Part shown: one piece after another, positions 23,970-32,260 of the stretch
Layout of the letters: every line of letters begins with the position of its first letter
How positions within the stretch are numbered: position 1 is the first letter of the stretch
Assembly (NCBI RefSeq): GCF_900323885.1
Contig: NZ_OOHJ01000018.1
Span: 868,001-932,000, forward strand
DNA from: [Actinomadura] parvosata subsp. kistnae
GTDB taxonomy: Bacteria > Actinomycetota > Actinomycetes > Streptosporangiales > Streptosporangiaceae
Direction of reading: 5' to 3'
DNA length: 64,000 nt
Position numbers and translations under genes: made by a program
Notes under the pieces: generated by a model
The model's database searches: none
What the model was told of the DNA's origin: nothing
Seen by the model: only the letters and a program-made list of their open reading frames with translations

Positions 23970-24578
23970 CTGTCTCGCATCGGCATCACCCTGGCGGCGG
24001 CAGCCTCCGCCGGGCTCATCCTGACCACCACCCCCTCCGCACAGGCCGCCACAGGATCACCCACCGGGTCCGCCATCGACGCGGACGCCACCACCCTCAC
24101 CGGCGCCGAGATCCGGCGCATCACCCTGGCCCAGGCGCCCAAGCCCGCCTGGAAGGTCGCCCTCGAGTTCGCGATGGACAAGCGCGGCATCCCGTACGTC
24201 TGGGGCGGGACCAGCGACCGGGGCTACGACTGCTCGGGGCTCATGCTCCGGGCGTACGAGAAGGCGGGGATCGAGCTGCCCCGCACCGCCCGCGAACAGT
24301 ACGGGGCGTTCGACAGGAAGATCGACTGGGACCGGCTCAAGCCCGGCGACCTGGTGTTCTTCAGCGACCTGGGCCACGTCGGGATGATCTCGAAGCCCGG
24401 CTACATGGTGCACGCGCCGCACTCGGGCGACGTGGTGAAGGAGGAGAAGCTGTCGAGCTGGCGCAGGCAGGCGTTCGTCGGCGCGGTGCGGCCGGACCCG
24501 AAGGGGGTGCGCCAGTGGGCGGAGCTGCGCGAACAGCGCAGTGAGCCGGTGCCCGCCTCACTGACCGCCACGCTCTGA
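23970..24578 (+). CDS. Secreted NlpC/P60 peptidoglycan hydrolase, CTG start
   Basis: 202 residues if read from CTG 23970; no ATG, GTG or TTG occurs in frame between the riboswitch and residue 69. The frame from this CTG gives a convincing signal peptide (SRIGITLAAAASAGLILTTTPSAQA) and sits 7 bases after GGAAGGA. The NlpC/P60 domain has C88 (YDCSGLML), H136 (LGHVGMI) and H148 (YMVHAPHSGDVV), the usual Cys-His-His set of gamma-D-Glu-diamino acid endopeptidases. The next ATG (24174) would remove the secretion signal. It is regulated by the c-di-AMP riboswitch just upstream. Confidence 0.87.
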   Translation: MSRIGITLAAAASAGLILTTTPSAQAATGSPTGSAIDADATTLTGAEIRRITLAQAPKPAWKVALEFAMDKRGIPYVWGGTSDRGYDCSGLMLRAYEKAGIELPRTAREQYGAFDRKIDWDRLKPGDLVFFSDLGHVGMISKPGYMVHAPHSGDVVKEEKLSSWRRQAFVGAVRPDPKGVRQWAELREQRSEPVPASLTATL

Positions 24579-24586
24579 GCCGAAGC

Positions 24587-24622
24587 GCGGGCGGCCCCGC
24601 CTTCCCCCCGCGGGCCGCCCGC
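24587..24622. terminator. Convergent terminator NlpC / SSI genes
   Basis: An 11-bp perfect stem (24587-24597 with 24612-24622) in the 49-bp gap between convergent genes. GC-rich and without T tract, usable from both sides. Confidence 0.65.
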
Positions 24623-24627
24623 CCGCC

Positions 24628-25035
24628 TCAGACGGCCGGCACGATCGGCGCGGCCAGCCGCTCCACGAAGCACGGGTTGGGGTAGTCGTCGGTGAAGTCC
24701 ACCGGCTCGCCCAGGTAGTCACCGCGGATCTCGACGTGCACCGGGTCGAAGATCCTCGGGCAGGCCACGCCGGGGCGGAACCTGATCCGGTCGAGGTCGC
24801 CGCCGAGCTCTTCCAGCCGGTCGCAGGCGGCTCCCGGCTCGGGGTGGACGCCGCCGTCGGGGCCGCAGGTGAGGAACCACTGCGCGGTGCTGCCACCGTG
24901 GTAGGTGGTGATGCGCAGGTAGGACTCCTGCGCCTGGGCGGGCGCGGCGATCAGCGCCGCCGCGGCCAGGGCGGGCAGGACGACGGTGGCGGCACGCCGG
25001 ACCATGCTCAGCGAAGCGGAAGCAGAAGCACGCAT
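24628..25035 (-). CDS. Subtilisin-inhibitor-like (SSI, I16) secreted protease inhibitor
   Basis: 135 residues. The signal peptide is cleaved near AQAQ (about residue 36). The mature part has the SSI pattern: C57 (LTCGPDGGVHPEPGAAC), C71, C92 and C122 with the same spacing as the two disulfides of Streptomyces SSI, plus FDPVHVEIRGDYLGEPV and a PNPCF ending. The reactive-site segment is CPRIFDP, so P1 is R94 where SSI has Met, predicting trypsin-like targets. ATG 25035 follows GAGGAGG. Extracellular; it probably tunes secreted proteases. Confidence 0.9.
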   Translation of the reverse strand: MRASASASLSMVRRAATVVLPALAAAALIAAPAQAQESYLRITTYHGGSTAQWFLTCGPDGGVHPEPGAACDRLEELGGDLDRIRFRPGVACPRIFDPVHVEIRGDYLGEPVDFTDDYPNPCFVERLAAPIVPAV

Positions 25036-25140
25036 GGGGGGACCTCCTCTTGAACGGATACGTAGAGTGAAGTTATCAACACTCTGCGTATCCACAAGGG
25101 GAGGTCTTCGTCACCCCGCCGAGCGCACCGCCAAGGGGCT

Positions 25141-25260
25141 CTAGTGGTTCGGGTTCTGGGGGGCACCGCCGTTGTCGCGCCGGTCCAGCGCGGTCTGCAG
25201 GGCCTCGGCGGCCTCGTCCTGCTGCTCTTCCGTACGGTTCCAGGCATACATGTCGTACAT
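25141..25260 (-). CDS. Possible 39-residue protein
   Basis: Short ORF starting MYDMYAWNRTEEQQDEAAE and ending ALDRRDNGGAPQNPNH, acidic and hydrophilic, with a plausible helix EEQQDEAAEALQTALDRRD. There is no strong ribosome-binding site. It has no recognised family. It sits downstream of a highly structured intergenic stretch and serA on the same strand. It may be a real small protein or chance. Confidence 0.4.
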   Translation of the reverse strand: MYDMYAWNRTEEQQDEAAEALQTALDRRDNGGAPQNPNH

Positions 25261-25306
25261 GTCACTCAGCTCATTTCGCGGACGCGTTCCAGTGGGAAGC
25301 CGGATC

Positions 25307-25435
25307 CCGGTCGCGAACCCGACCGGGCCTGATCTCACGGTCCGGGTCACGGACCGGGCGGATGGGACTTACTGGCCGACGCAACACCGCTCTCCGCGGC
25401 GGGTCGTCGACCTGCCCTAACAGGCCCCGCCGCGG
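25307..25435 (-). other. Structured intergenic stretch, three hairpins
   Basis: The 314-base gap between the 39-residue ORF and the serA stop holds the serA terminator at its far end. Between them are three successive perfect hairpins: 25394-25403 with 25426-25435 (10 bp, with an inner CCTG/CAGG pairing), 25338-25344 with 25350-25356 (7 bp), and 25307-25313 with 25320-25326 (7 bp). It may be a structured 5' leader for the small ORF or a small RNA. No known motif is recognised. Confidence 0.45.
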
Positions 25436-25524
25436 CAGGCAATGAGTACGAACACCTGGCGCATTAGCAGTCACAGTACCCGAGGATCTGCTCGGAAGTC
25501 CTAGTATCTTGCATGCTGAGACAG

Positions 25525-25554
25525 AAAAGGCCGCCACCCGGACGGGTGACGGCC
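25525..25554 (-). terminator. serA terminator
   Basis: A 12-bp stem (25529-25540 with 25543-25554, one mismatch) with a 2-base loop and TTTT following on the minus strand, 20 bases after the serA stop. Confidence 0.85.
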
Positions 25555-25574
25555 CTTCACGAGCAGGTGCGGAG

Positions 25575-27164
25575 TCAGTCCTCCAGGTCCACCGAGCGGC
25601 CGCTCTCGGCGCCGATCTCGGCCCCGATCTGCTCCACGACGTCGGCGGGGATGGCGGAGTCGACGGTCAGCGCGATGAGCGCCTTGCCGCCCTTGGCGTC
25701 ACGGGCCACCTGCATCGAGGCGATGTTGATGCTGTGCTCGCCCAGGAGCCTGCCCACCACGCCGACGATGCCGGGACGGTCGGCGTAGGTGAAGAAGCAC
25801 AGGTGGGCCGTCGGCTCGATCTCCATCTCGTAGCCGTTGACCTCGACGATCTTGGTGATCTGGCGCGGGCCGGACAGCGTGCCCGAGACCGAGACGGTGC
25901 GGCCGTCGGCGAGCACGCCGCGCACGGTCACGACGTTGCGCCAGTCGGGGCTCTCGGAGCTGGTGATCAGCTCGACGGTGATGCCGCGGTCCTTGGCCAG
26001 CAGCGGCGCGTTGACGTAGGTGACCTGCTCCTCCACCACGTCGGCGAAGACGCCCTTGAGCGCGGCCAGCTCGATCACCCGCACGTCCTGGGCGGCGATC
26101 TCGCCGCGCACCTCGACGTCGAGCTTGGTGGCCACCTCGCCGGCCAGCGCGGTGAAGACGCGGCCGAGCTTCTCGGCCAGCGGCAGGCCCGGCTTGACGT
26201 CCTCGGCCACGGCGCCGCCCTGGACATTGACCGCGTCGGGCACGAACTCGCCCGCCAGCGCCAGCTTCACGCTGCGCGCGACCTGGGTGCCGGCCTTCTC
26301 CTGGGCCTCGTGGGTGGAGGCGCCGAGGTGCGGCGTGACGACGACCTGGTCGAGCTCGAACAGCGGGCTGTCGGTGCAGGGCTCCTTGGCGAACACGTCG
26401 AGGCCCGCCCCGGCGACCCGGCCCTCCTTGATCGCGGAGTAGAGCGCGCCCTCGTCGACGATGCCGCCGCGGGCGACGTTGATGATCCGCACGCTCGGCT
26501 TGACCTGGTGCAGCTCCTTGTCACCGATGAGCCCGATCGTCTCCTTGGACTTGGGCAGGTGCACGGTGAGGAAGTCGGCCTGCTTGAGCACCTCTTCGAG
26601 GCTGAGCAGCTTGACGCCCATCTGCGCGGCGCGGGCCGGCGGCAGGTAGGGGTCGTAGGCGATCAGCTCGACGCCGAACGGCTGCAGCCGCTGCGCCACG
26701 AGCTGGCCGATCTTGCCGAGACCGAGGATGCCGACGATCTTCTCGTCGAGCTCGACGCCGGTGTACTTCGAGCGCTTCCACTCGCCGTTCTTCAGCGCGG
26801 CGTGGGCCTGGGCCGTGTTGCGCGCGCTGGCCAGGATGAGCGCGATCGTCTGCTCGGCGGCGCTGGTGATGTTGGAGGTCGGGGCGTTGACGACCATGAC
26901 GCCGGCCTTGGTGGCCGCCTCGACGTCGACGTTGTCGAGACCGACGCCCGCGCGGGCGACGACGCGCAGCTTGGGCGCCGCGGCGATGGCCTCGGCGTCG
27001 ACCTGGGTGGCGGAGCGCACGATGAGCGCGTCCACGTCGGCGAGAGCGGGCAGGAACTGGGAACGGTCGGCGCCGTCGGTGTGGCGGACCTCGAAATCAG
27101 CACCGAGTACGGCGAGGCCAGCCTCGGACAGCTCCTCTGCGACCAGAACGACGGGCTTGTTCAC
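25575..27164 (-). CDS. serA: D-3-phosphoglycerate dehydrogenase
   Basis: First step of serine synthesis. 529 residues, the long actinobacterial form: the substrate- and NAD-binding dehydrogenase domains (GLGKIGQLVAQRLQPFG, INVARGGIVDEGALY, TPHLGASTHEAQEKAG), then an intervening ASB domain, then a C-terminal ACT domain (HLCFFTYADRPGIVGVVGRLLGEHSINIASMQV) that binds serine for feedback inhibition. GTG start at 27164 with AAGGA upstream. It lies in the leuB-ilvC interval as in Streptomyces. Confidence 0.96.
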   Translation of the reverse strand: MNKPVVLVAEELSEAGLAVLGADFEVRHTDGADRSQFLPALADVDALIVRSATQVDAEAIAAAPKLRVVARAGVGLDNVDVEAATKAGVMVVNAPTSNITSAAEQTIALILASARNTAQAHAALKNGEWKRSKYTGVELDEKIVGILGLGKIGQLVAQRLQPFGVELIAYDPYLPPARAAQMGVKLLSLEEVLKQADFLTVHLPKSKETIGLIGDKELHQVKPSVRIINVARGGIVDEGALYSAIKEGRVAGAGLDVFAKEPCTDSPLFELDQVVVTPHLGASTHEAQEKAGTQVARSVKLALAGEFVPDAVNVQGGAVAEDVKPGLPLAEKLGRVFTALAGEVATKLDVEVRGEIAAQDVRVIELAALKGVFADVVEEQVTYVNAPLLAKDRGITVELITSSESPDWRNVVTVRGVLADGRTVSVSGTLSGPRQITKIVEVNGYEMEIEPTAHLCFFTYADRPGIVGVVGRLLGEHSINIASMQVARDAKGGKALIALTVDSAIPADVVEQIGAEIGAESGRSVDLED

Positions 27165-27247
27165 GTCTGTGCATCCTTAAGGCACGGCGGAGGGGGGTCA
27201 CCGTCCACGGAACCCCCCGGCGGTCCCACAGAGTGTATCCGCAGCTT

Positions 27248-27261
27248 GTGAACGTATTCAC
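27248..27261. promoter_or_regulatory. Palindrome upstream of serA
   Basis: GTGAA-CGTA-TTCAC lies in the 224-base divergent gap between serA and the SseB-like gene, about 85 bases before the serA start. It is a possible operator; its partner regulator is unknown. The rest of the gap shows no other clear signal. Confidence 0.3.
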
Positions 27262-27388
27262 GAGGGGTCAGCATGTGAGACGGATCCGGCCTACCCGCCT
27301 CGCGCCAAACTCATCCACTCCGGGCTAATCTTTGTCTTGATCGGGAGATTTATTCGCCATTAGCCTGATAAGCCGTGGCCGACTACCT

Positions 27389-28255
27389 ATGGTTCGTCAT
27401 ATGAGCATCGGGAATCCTGCGCTTGCCGACGTGCTCGCACAGCATGGCACGCCCCATCGCCTGCTGGGCGCTCTTGCCGACGGTGGAGTCCTGGTGGCAG
27501 TGCGACCAGATCGTTCCGTCGTCCTGGGGACGACACAGGCCGGTGACCGGGTCCTGCTCGGATACACCAGCCCCGCGACCTATGCCAGACACCGCGGCAG
27601 CCATTCCCTGTCGGCCTGCGACGCCGACACCATCCTGGACATCCAGCGCGTCACCGGCGTGCGCGAGATCGTGATCGACGCGGCCGGGCCGGCCGCGGCC
27701 GCCGTGCCCATCGACGATCTCCAGCACTTCATGACCACGACGCGCACGGGGCCCACGCCCGTCCTGTCGGGGGCCGTGCCGGCCGCCTACGCCACGGGCG
27801 CGATGGCCACCGTGTCGCGGGGCGCCGCGCTGGCCCAGGTCGCCCCGCCGAGCCCGCAGGCCCCCGCGCTGCCCTGGGTGCCCGCGCCCCGGCCGCACCT
27901 GTCGGGGCCGATGCAGCAGGTGGACCCGGGCTACCGGCGGTGCACGCACCCGATCCTGCCCGCGCTGCGCCAGGCGATCGCGTACCTGCTCATGGACTTC
28001 CCGCTCGTGCACCACGTCTGGATCTCCGAGGCGGGCACGGCCTCCGGCGCCACCGGGATCATGCTGCACGTGAAGGTGCACATGTCGGCCGCCGAGGACG
28101 TCGTGCGCGACCTGCACCGGCTGGTCCGCGCCCGACTGCCGCAGTTCGCCGCCTCGGGGGCGCCGATCCTCATGGCCAGGGTGGCCGACGCCCGCAGCGA
28201 GCGCCGCATGATCGAGATCGGCGCGCACGTGGTCTGCGCGAACGTCTCCGACTAG
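27389..28255 (+). CDS. SseB-like protein
   Basis: 288-residue soluble protein. The N-terminal half (LLGALADGGVLVAVRPDRSVVLGTTQAGDRVLLGYTSPATYARHR, then IVIDAAGPAAAAVPIDDLQHF) fits the SseB N-terminal domain. The C-terminal half (AIAYLLMDFPLVHHVWISEAG, IMLHVKVHMSAAEDVVRDLHRLVRARLP) fits the SseB C-terminal domain. A Pro/Ala linker joins them. The cellular role of such actinobacterial proteins is not defined. ATG 27401 (MSIGNPALAD) is an equally good start. Confidence 0.7.
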   Translation: MVRHMSIGNPALADVLAQHGTPHRLLGALADGGVLVAVRPDRSVVLGTTQAGDRVLLGYTSPATYARHRGSHSLSACDADTILDIQRVTGVREIVIDAAGPAAAAVPIDDLQHFMTTTRTGPTPVLSGAVPAAYATGAMATVSRGAALAQVAPPSPQAPALPWVPAPRPHLSGPMQQVDPGYRRCTHPILPALRQAIAYLLMDFPLVHHVWISEAGTASGATGIMLHVKVHMSAAEDVVRDLHRLVRARLPQFAASGAPILMARVADARSERRMIEIGAHVVCANVSD

Positions 28256-28267
28256 GCACGTGGAGGC

Positions 28268-28289
28268 AGGGCCCGGGAAACTGGGCCCT
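28268..28289 (+). terminator. Hairpin after the SseB-like gene
   Basis: A 7-bp perfect stem (28268-28274 with 28283-28289) with an 8-base loop, 12 bases after the stop; no T tract. Confidence 0.5.
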
Positions 28290-28323
28290 ACCAAACAAGC
28301 CCTCGCTCGGTTCTAATGAGGGG

Positions 28324-29685
28324 ATGATCACACCGGCGGCCGGTACGGTCACCGTCCCCAAGAGCGTGCGCCTCGGCTACGGCGTCGGCTCGTTCTGCAC
28401 CGCCACCTTCAACGGCGTGCCAGGGCTGCTGCTGCTGTTCTACATGACGAACTTCCTGGCCGTGCCCGCGTGGCTGGCCGGCGTGGTCGTCACCGCGCCC
28501 AAGGTCTGGGACCTGTTCGTCAACCCCCTGGTCGGCCGCTGGTCGGACCGGACGGCCTCCCGCTGGGGGCCGCGCCGGCCGTGGCTGCTGGCCGGGGCGT
28601 GCACGCTGCCGATCGCGTTCTTCCTGGTGTTCGCGGGGCCGCCGCTGACCGGGGTGCCGGCCGCCCTGTACGTGGGGGCGTGCTTCCTGGCCGCGGCGAC
28701 GGCGTACGCGTTGTTCGAGGTGCCGTACAAGGCGATGCCCGGCGAGATGACGGACGACTACCACGAGCGCACGTCGCTGCTGCAGTGGCGGATGGTGTTC
28801 GTCGGCGCGGCGACCGCCATCAGCGGCGTGCTGGCGCCGGCCATCGCGACCAGCGACGGCCAGGACGGCACGCTCGGCAGCTACCGGGTGATGGCGCTCA
28901 CCATCGCGGTCATCCTGCTCCTCGCCATGCTCGGCTCCTTCTTCGGCACCGCCCGCGCCCCCATGACCGGCGCTCCCGAGCCGGACCGCGGCGGCTGGCG
29001 CGAGCAGCTCGCCGCCGTCAAGGACAACCCGGCCTTCCTGTGGCTGACCGTGCTGGCCTGCGTGCAGATGCTGGCCGTCAGCATGATGCTGGCCGCCGCG
29101 CCCTACTTCGCCACGTACACGCTGGGCTCCGCCTCCGCGACGCAGACGCTCTTCGCCGCGCTGGTCGGCCCGATCCTGCTGACGATGCCGCTGTGGGTGC
29201 GCGTGGCCAGGCGCTTCGACAAGCGCGGCGCGATGCTTCTGGCGGTGCTGCTGTTCGGCGGCGGCACGACGGCCGCCATGGCCACGCCGCTGTTCGGGCC
29301 GCTGTGGGCGCACCTGACGATCCTGGTGGTCGGCGTCGGGTACGCCGGGCTGCAGCTCATGCAGTTCTCCATGCTCGCGGACGTCATCGCGGTGGACGCG
29401 GCCACGACGGGCAAGCGGCGGGCCGGGGTGCTGACCGGCCTGTGGACGGCCATCGAGAGCGGCGTCAGCGCGTTCGGCGCGCTCATCTTCGGGATCATCC
29501 TGACGATCGGCGGCTTCGTCGAGTCGGAGCCGAGCACGTTCGTGCGGCAGCCGGACAGCGCGGTGGCCGCGGTCCTCATCGGTCAGACCGCGGTCCCCGC
29601 GCTGATCATCTTCGCCTCCGCGCTGATCACGCTGAAGTACCGGCTCACGCCACCCGGCGCGCCGGCTTCGCCCTCGTCCGGGTGA
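28324..29685 (+). CDS. MFS transporter of the GPH/MelB type
   Basis: 453-residue, 12-helix permease. The phrases RLGYGVGSFCTATFNGVPGLLLLFYMTNFL, the DLFVNPLVGRWSDRTASRWGPRRPWLL cation-binding/loop 2-3 region and FEVPYKAMPGEMTDDYHERTSLLQWRM are hallmarks of glycoside-pentoside-hexuronide:cation symporters. It likely imports a sugar or related solute with Na+ or H+. ATG 28324 was chosen because residues upstream of it overlap the previous gene. The 3' end overlaps the convergent FtsX gene by 41 bp. Confidence 0.88.
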   Translation: MITPAAGTVTVPKSVRLGYGVGSFCTATFNGVPGLLLLFYMTNFLAVPAWLAGVVVTAPKVWDLFVNPLVGRWSDRTASRWGPRRPWLLAGACTLPIAFFLVFAGPPLTGVPAALYVGACFLAAATAYALFEVPYKAMPGEMTDDYHERTSLLQWRMVFVGAATAISGVLAPAIATSDGQDGTLGSYRVMALTIAVILLLAMLGSFFGTARAPMTGAPEPDRGGWREQLAAVKDNPAFLWLTVLACVQMLAVSMMLAAAPYFATYTLGSASATQTLFAALVGPILLTMPLWVRVARRFDKRGAMLLAVLLFGGGTTAAMATPLFGPLWAHLTILVVGVGYAGLQLMQFSMLADVIAVDAATTGKRRAGVLTGLWTAIESGVSAFGALIFGIILTIGGFVESEPSTFVRQPDSAVAAVLIGQTAVPALIIFASALITLKYRLTPPGAPASPSSG

Positions 29686-32260
29686 ACAGGCCCGCGAGCA
29701 GCGCCGCCAGCAGCGGCAGCCCGAGGACGAGCGCGGCCAGGAACGCCCACGGCACGACGACCGGGTTGTCCCCCCACATCCACGCCATGGACGCCGACAG
29801 CGAGCGGCCGGTGACCGCGCCCGCGACCAGCCCGATGAGCGCGCCCAGCCCCGCGATGTAGCCGGCCTGGGCCGCCACCACGAGCCTGCGGGTCAGCGGC
29901 CGGCCGCCCACGGCGTGCAGGGTGTCGAGGTCGCGGCGCATGTCGGCCACGGCGAGCCCGGTCGCCGCGAACGTCCCGCCGAGCACGAGGACGACCGCCG
30001 CGGCCAGCGCCGCCGCCAGCAGGGTCGCGAGCTTCTGGGCGGTGTGGTCCTGGGCCAGCCCCGCGTACGCGTGGGTCGTCACCGACTGCAGGTGATCGCT
30101 GAAGCGCTGCAGGTCCCGCTGGTCGCGCACGTGCCCGGCGGGCGGGACGTAGATCCGCCGCTCGGCCGTCCTGTACCCGGCCGCCGTCACCGCGGAGGCG
30201 GGCACCACGGCGCCGCCCTGCTCGGGCTGCGCCCCCTGCGCCACCACGGCGGGCGCCCGGAGCTTCTTCTCAGGGCCACCGTCGCCGGTTCTGGGCAGCA
30301 TCGTCAGGCTGACGGTGCCGTCGCTGACCAGCCTGGGGTCGAAGACCACGACCTTGCCGGCCGCGAGCGCCGCCGCGGCCTGCGGGTCCCTGCGGCCCTG
30401 GAGCAGGGCGAGCACCCGGGCATCCCCGATCGGCACGTCGAAATAGCTCACACCGTAGTGCTGGCACTCCTCACTGGCACATTCCGGGGACTCAGTCTGG
30501 ATCATCGTCGCGATGCTGTGCCCGGCGCCGTCCTGGGCCTCCAGCGCCGGCACGAGGCTCGCTCCCGGCAGCCTCTCCTGGACGGCGGCGCGGACCCGGG
30601 CCCAGGTCGCCGCGTCCAGGTCGCTGCTCTGCACCGTCAAGGTGCCCTCGGGCGCGTCGATCCGGTTCATCCGCTGCTCGGCGGTGTAGGTGGTGGTGTA
30701 GGCCAGGCCGACGGTGACCGCGCCCATGGTGGCGGCCATGACGGCGGCCACCGCCGAGACGGTGCGGGCCCGGTGGCGGGTGGCGTCCCTGACCGACAGG
30801 CGCGCCGGCAGCGGCAGGCGCGCGGCCAGCGGCGCGGTGCGCCGCACCAGCCAGGGCATCAGCAGGATCAGCCCGAACAGCACCACGGTGGACGCCGCCA
30901 CCACGAGCAGCTCGTGCCGGGACTCGGACAGGACCCTCACCCCGGAAACGGACATGAGCCAGTGCGGCTGGAACGCCAGCAGGACCGTCAAGCTGAGCCC
31001 GAGCACGAGCAGCACGAGACCGGCCAGCGGGCGGGCCGGGCGGTCGCGCACCTCGTCCGGGCGGCCGGCCAGCACCCGCGCCGGGCTCTGCCGCGCCGCC
31101 TGCACGGCCGGCGCCACGGCCGCGACCAGCGCGCTGAGCAGGCCGAGCGCGGCGACGCCGAGCACTTCGGCCCACGGCACGTCGACCGGGCCGCTGTTCC
31201 AGTCCAGCAGGCGCGCCGCGATCGACTCCGCCACCGCGCCGGTGCCGATGCCCAGCGCGACGCCGATCAGGGCCGCCACGCCGCCGAGCACGAGCCCGTC
31301 GGCCAGCACGATCATGCGCAGGTGTGCGGGAGAGCCGCCCTGCGCGGCGATGGTGGCCAGCTCCCTCCTGCGCCGCCGCAGCCCGACCGCGAACGCGGGG
31401 CCCGCCAGCAGAACCGTCTCGGTGACGACGAGCAGCACGGCGATGGCCAGCCAGAGCCAGTCGTCCCGCTGGAACCGCGCGTAGTCGCGCTGCTCGCCGC
31501 GCGGGCTCTCGATCACCGCGCGGGAGGCCACGCGCAGCCCCGCCTGGTTCAGCTCGCGCACCTTCTCCCAGGTGACCGGGCCCGGGGTGTCGACCAGCCA
31601 GCCGTTGCCCTGCGGGTCGACCTTCTTCGCCAGCACCGACCCGTACAGGCCGACGACCTCCATGACGCCGGGCCTGGTCGGGTTCTCGACGACGCCGACC
31701 ACGCGCTTCGGCGCGCCGCTCCTGGTCAGCTGCAGGGTGCCGCCGACGCGCACGCCGCGGTCGAGCAGCGCGGGCGTCACCGCGATCTCCTGCGGCGTGG
31801 CCGGGAGCCGGCCCTCGGCCGGCCTGCGCAGGCCGCCGGTGAGCGGATCGCGCAGGTCGATCTCCAGCAGGTCCACCCGCTCGAAGCCGTCCTGGATCCG
31901 GGCGTCGGCGGTGTAGTCGTAGAACGGGATCGCCCTGCCGCCGATCAGCCGGGCCACCTCGGCGGTCGTCCAGTGCGCCGGCGCGCCGGTCTTGTCCGGG
32001 TCCTGGCTGCCCCAGCGGCCGGCGGGCTCCTGCTCGACGGGGAGCGTGGTCGGGTTTGCCAGGACCGCGGCGTCGGCGACCGAGCCCAGCCGGGACGGCA
32101 GCTCCTCGCGCGGCGTCAGGTCCGTGGTGCTCGACAGCGTCAGTAACGCCGTGATGGCCAGGACGGGCAGGCCGATCATGACCATGATCAGGGCGGTGCG
32201 GCCCTTGGCGCGCAGGGCGTCGCGCCGGGAGATGCGCAGCGCGGCGCGCAAGGCGCTCAT
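29645..32260 (-). CDS. FtsX-like ABC transporter permease
   Basis: 871 residues. An N-terminal membrane helix is followed by a large extracellular domain (about 45-270), then paired three- or four-helix FtsX blocks around 275-430 and 745-860, plus central helices. The MacB/FtsX-type duplicated permease architecture suggests export of peptides or lipids, or mechanotransmission rather than import. The start overlaps the ATP-binding gene by 4 bases. It forms an operon with the ATPase and a PadR repressor. Confidence 0.9.
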   Translation of the reverse strand: MSALRAALRISRRDALRAKGRTALIMVMIGLPVLAITALLTLSSTTDLTPREELPSRLGSVADAAVLANPTTLPVEQEPAGRWGSQDPDKTGAPAHWTTAEVARLIGGRAIPFYDYTADARIQDGFERVDLLEIDLRDPLTGGLRRPAEGRLPATPQEIAVTPALLDRGVRVGGTLQLTRSGAPKRVVGVVENPTRPGVMEVVGLYGSVLAKKVDPQGNGWLVDTPGPVTWEKVRELNQAGLRVASRAVIESPRGEQRDYARFQRDDWLWLAIAVLLVVTETVLLAGPAFAVGLRRRRRELATIAAQGGSPAHLRMIVLADGLVLGGVAALIGVALGIGTGAVAESIAARLLDWNSGPVDVPWAEVLGVAALGLLSALVAAVAPAVQAARQSPARVLAGRPDEVRDRPARPLAGLVLLVLGLSLTVLLAFQPHWLMSVSGVRVLSESRHELLVVAASTVVLFGLILLMPWLVRRTAPLAARLPLPARLSVRDATRHRARTVSAVAAVMAATMGAVTVGLAYTTTYTAEQRMNRIDAPEGTLTVQSSDLDAATWARVRAAVQERLPGASLVPALEAQDGAGHSIATMIQTESPECASEECQHYGVSYFDVPIGDARVLALLQGRRDPQAAAALAAGKVVVFDPRLVSDGTVSLTMLPRTGDGGPEKKLRAPAVVAQGAQPEQGGAVVPASAVTAAGYRTAERRIYVPPAGHVRDQRDLQRFSDHLQSVTTHAYAGLAQDHTAQKLATLLAAALAAAVVLVLGGTFAATGLAVADMRRDLDTLHAVGGRPLTRRLVVAAQAGYIAGLGALIGLVAGAVTGRSLSASMAWMWGDNPVVVPWAFLAALVLGLPLLAALLAGLFTRTRAKPARRVA

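Noticed and set aside
27165..27247. Hairpin GGGGGGT/ACCCCCC upstream of serA as a riboswitch
   Set aside because: Just one 7-bp stem with a 13-base loop and no T tract or known aptamer blocks; insufficient for a regulatory RNA call.
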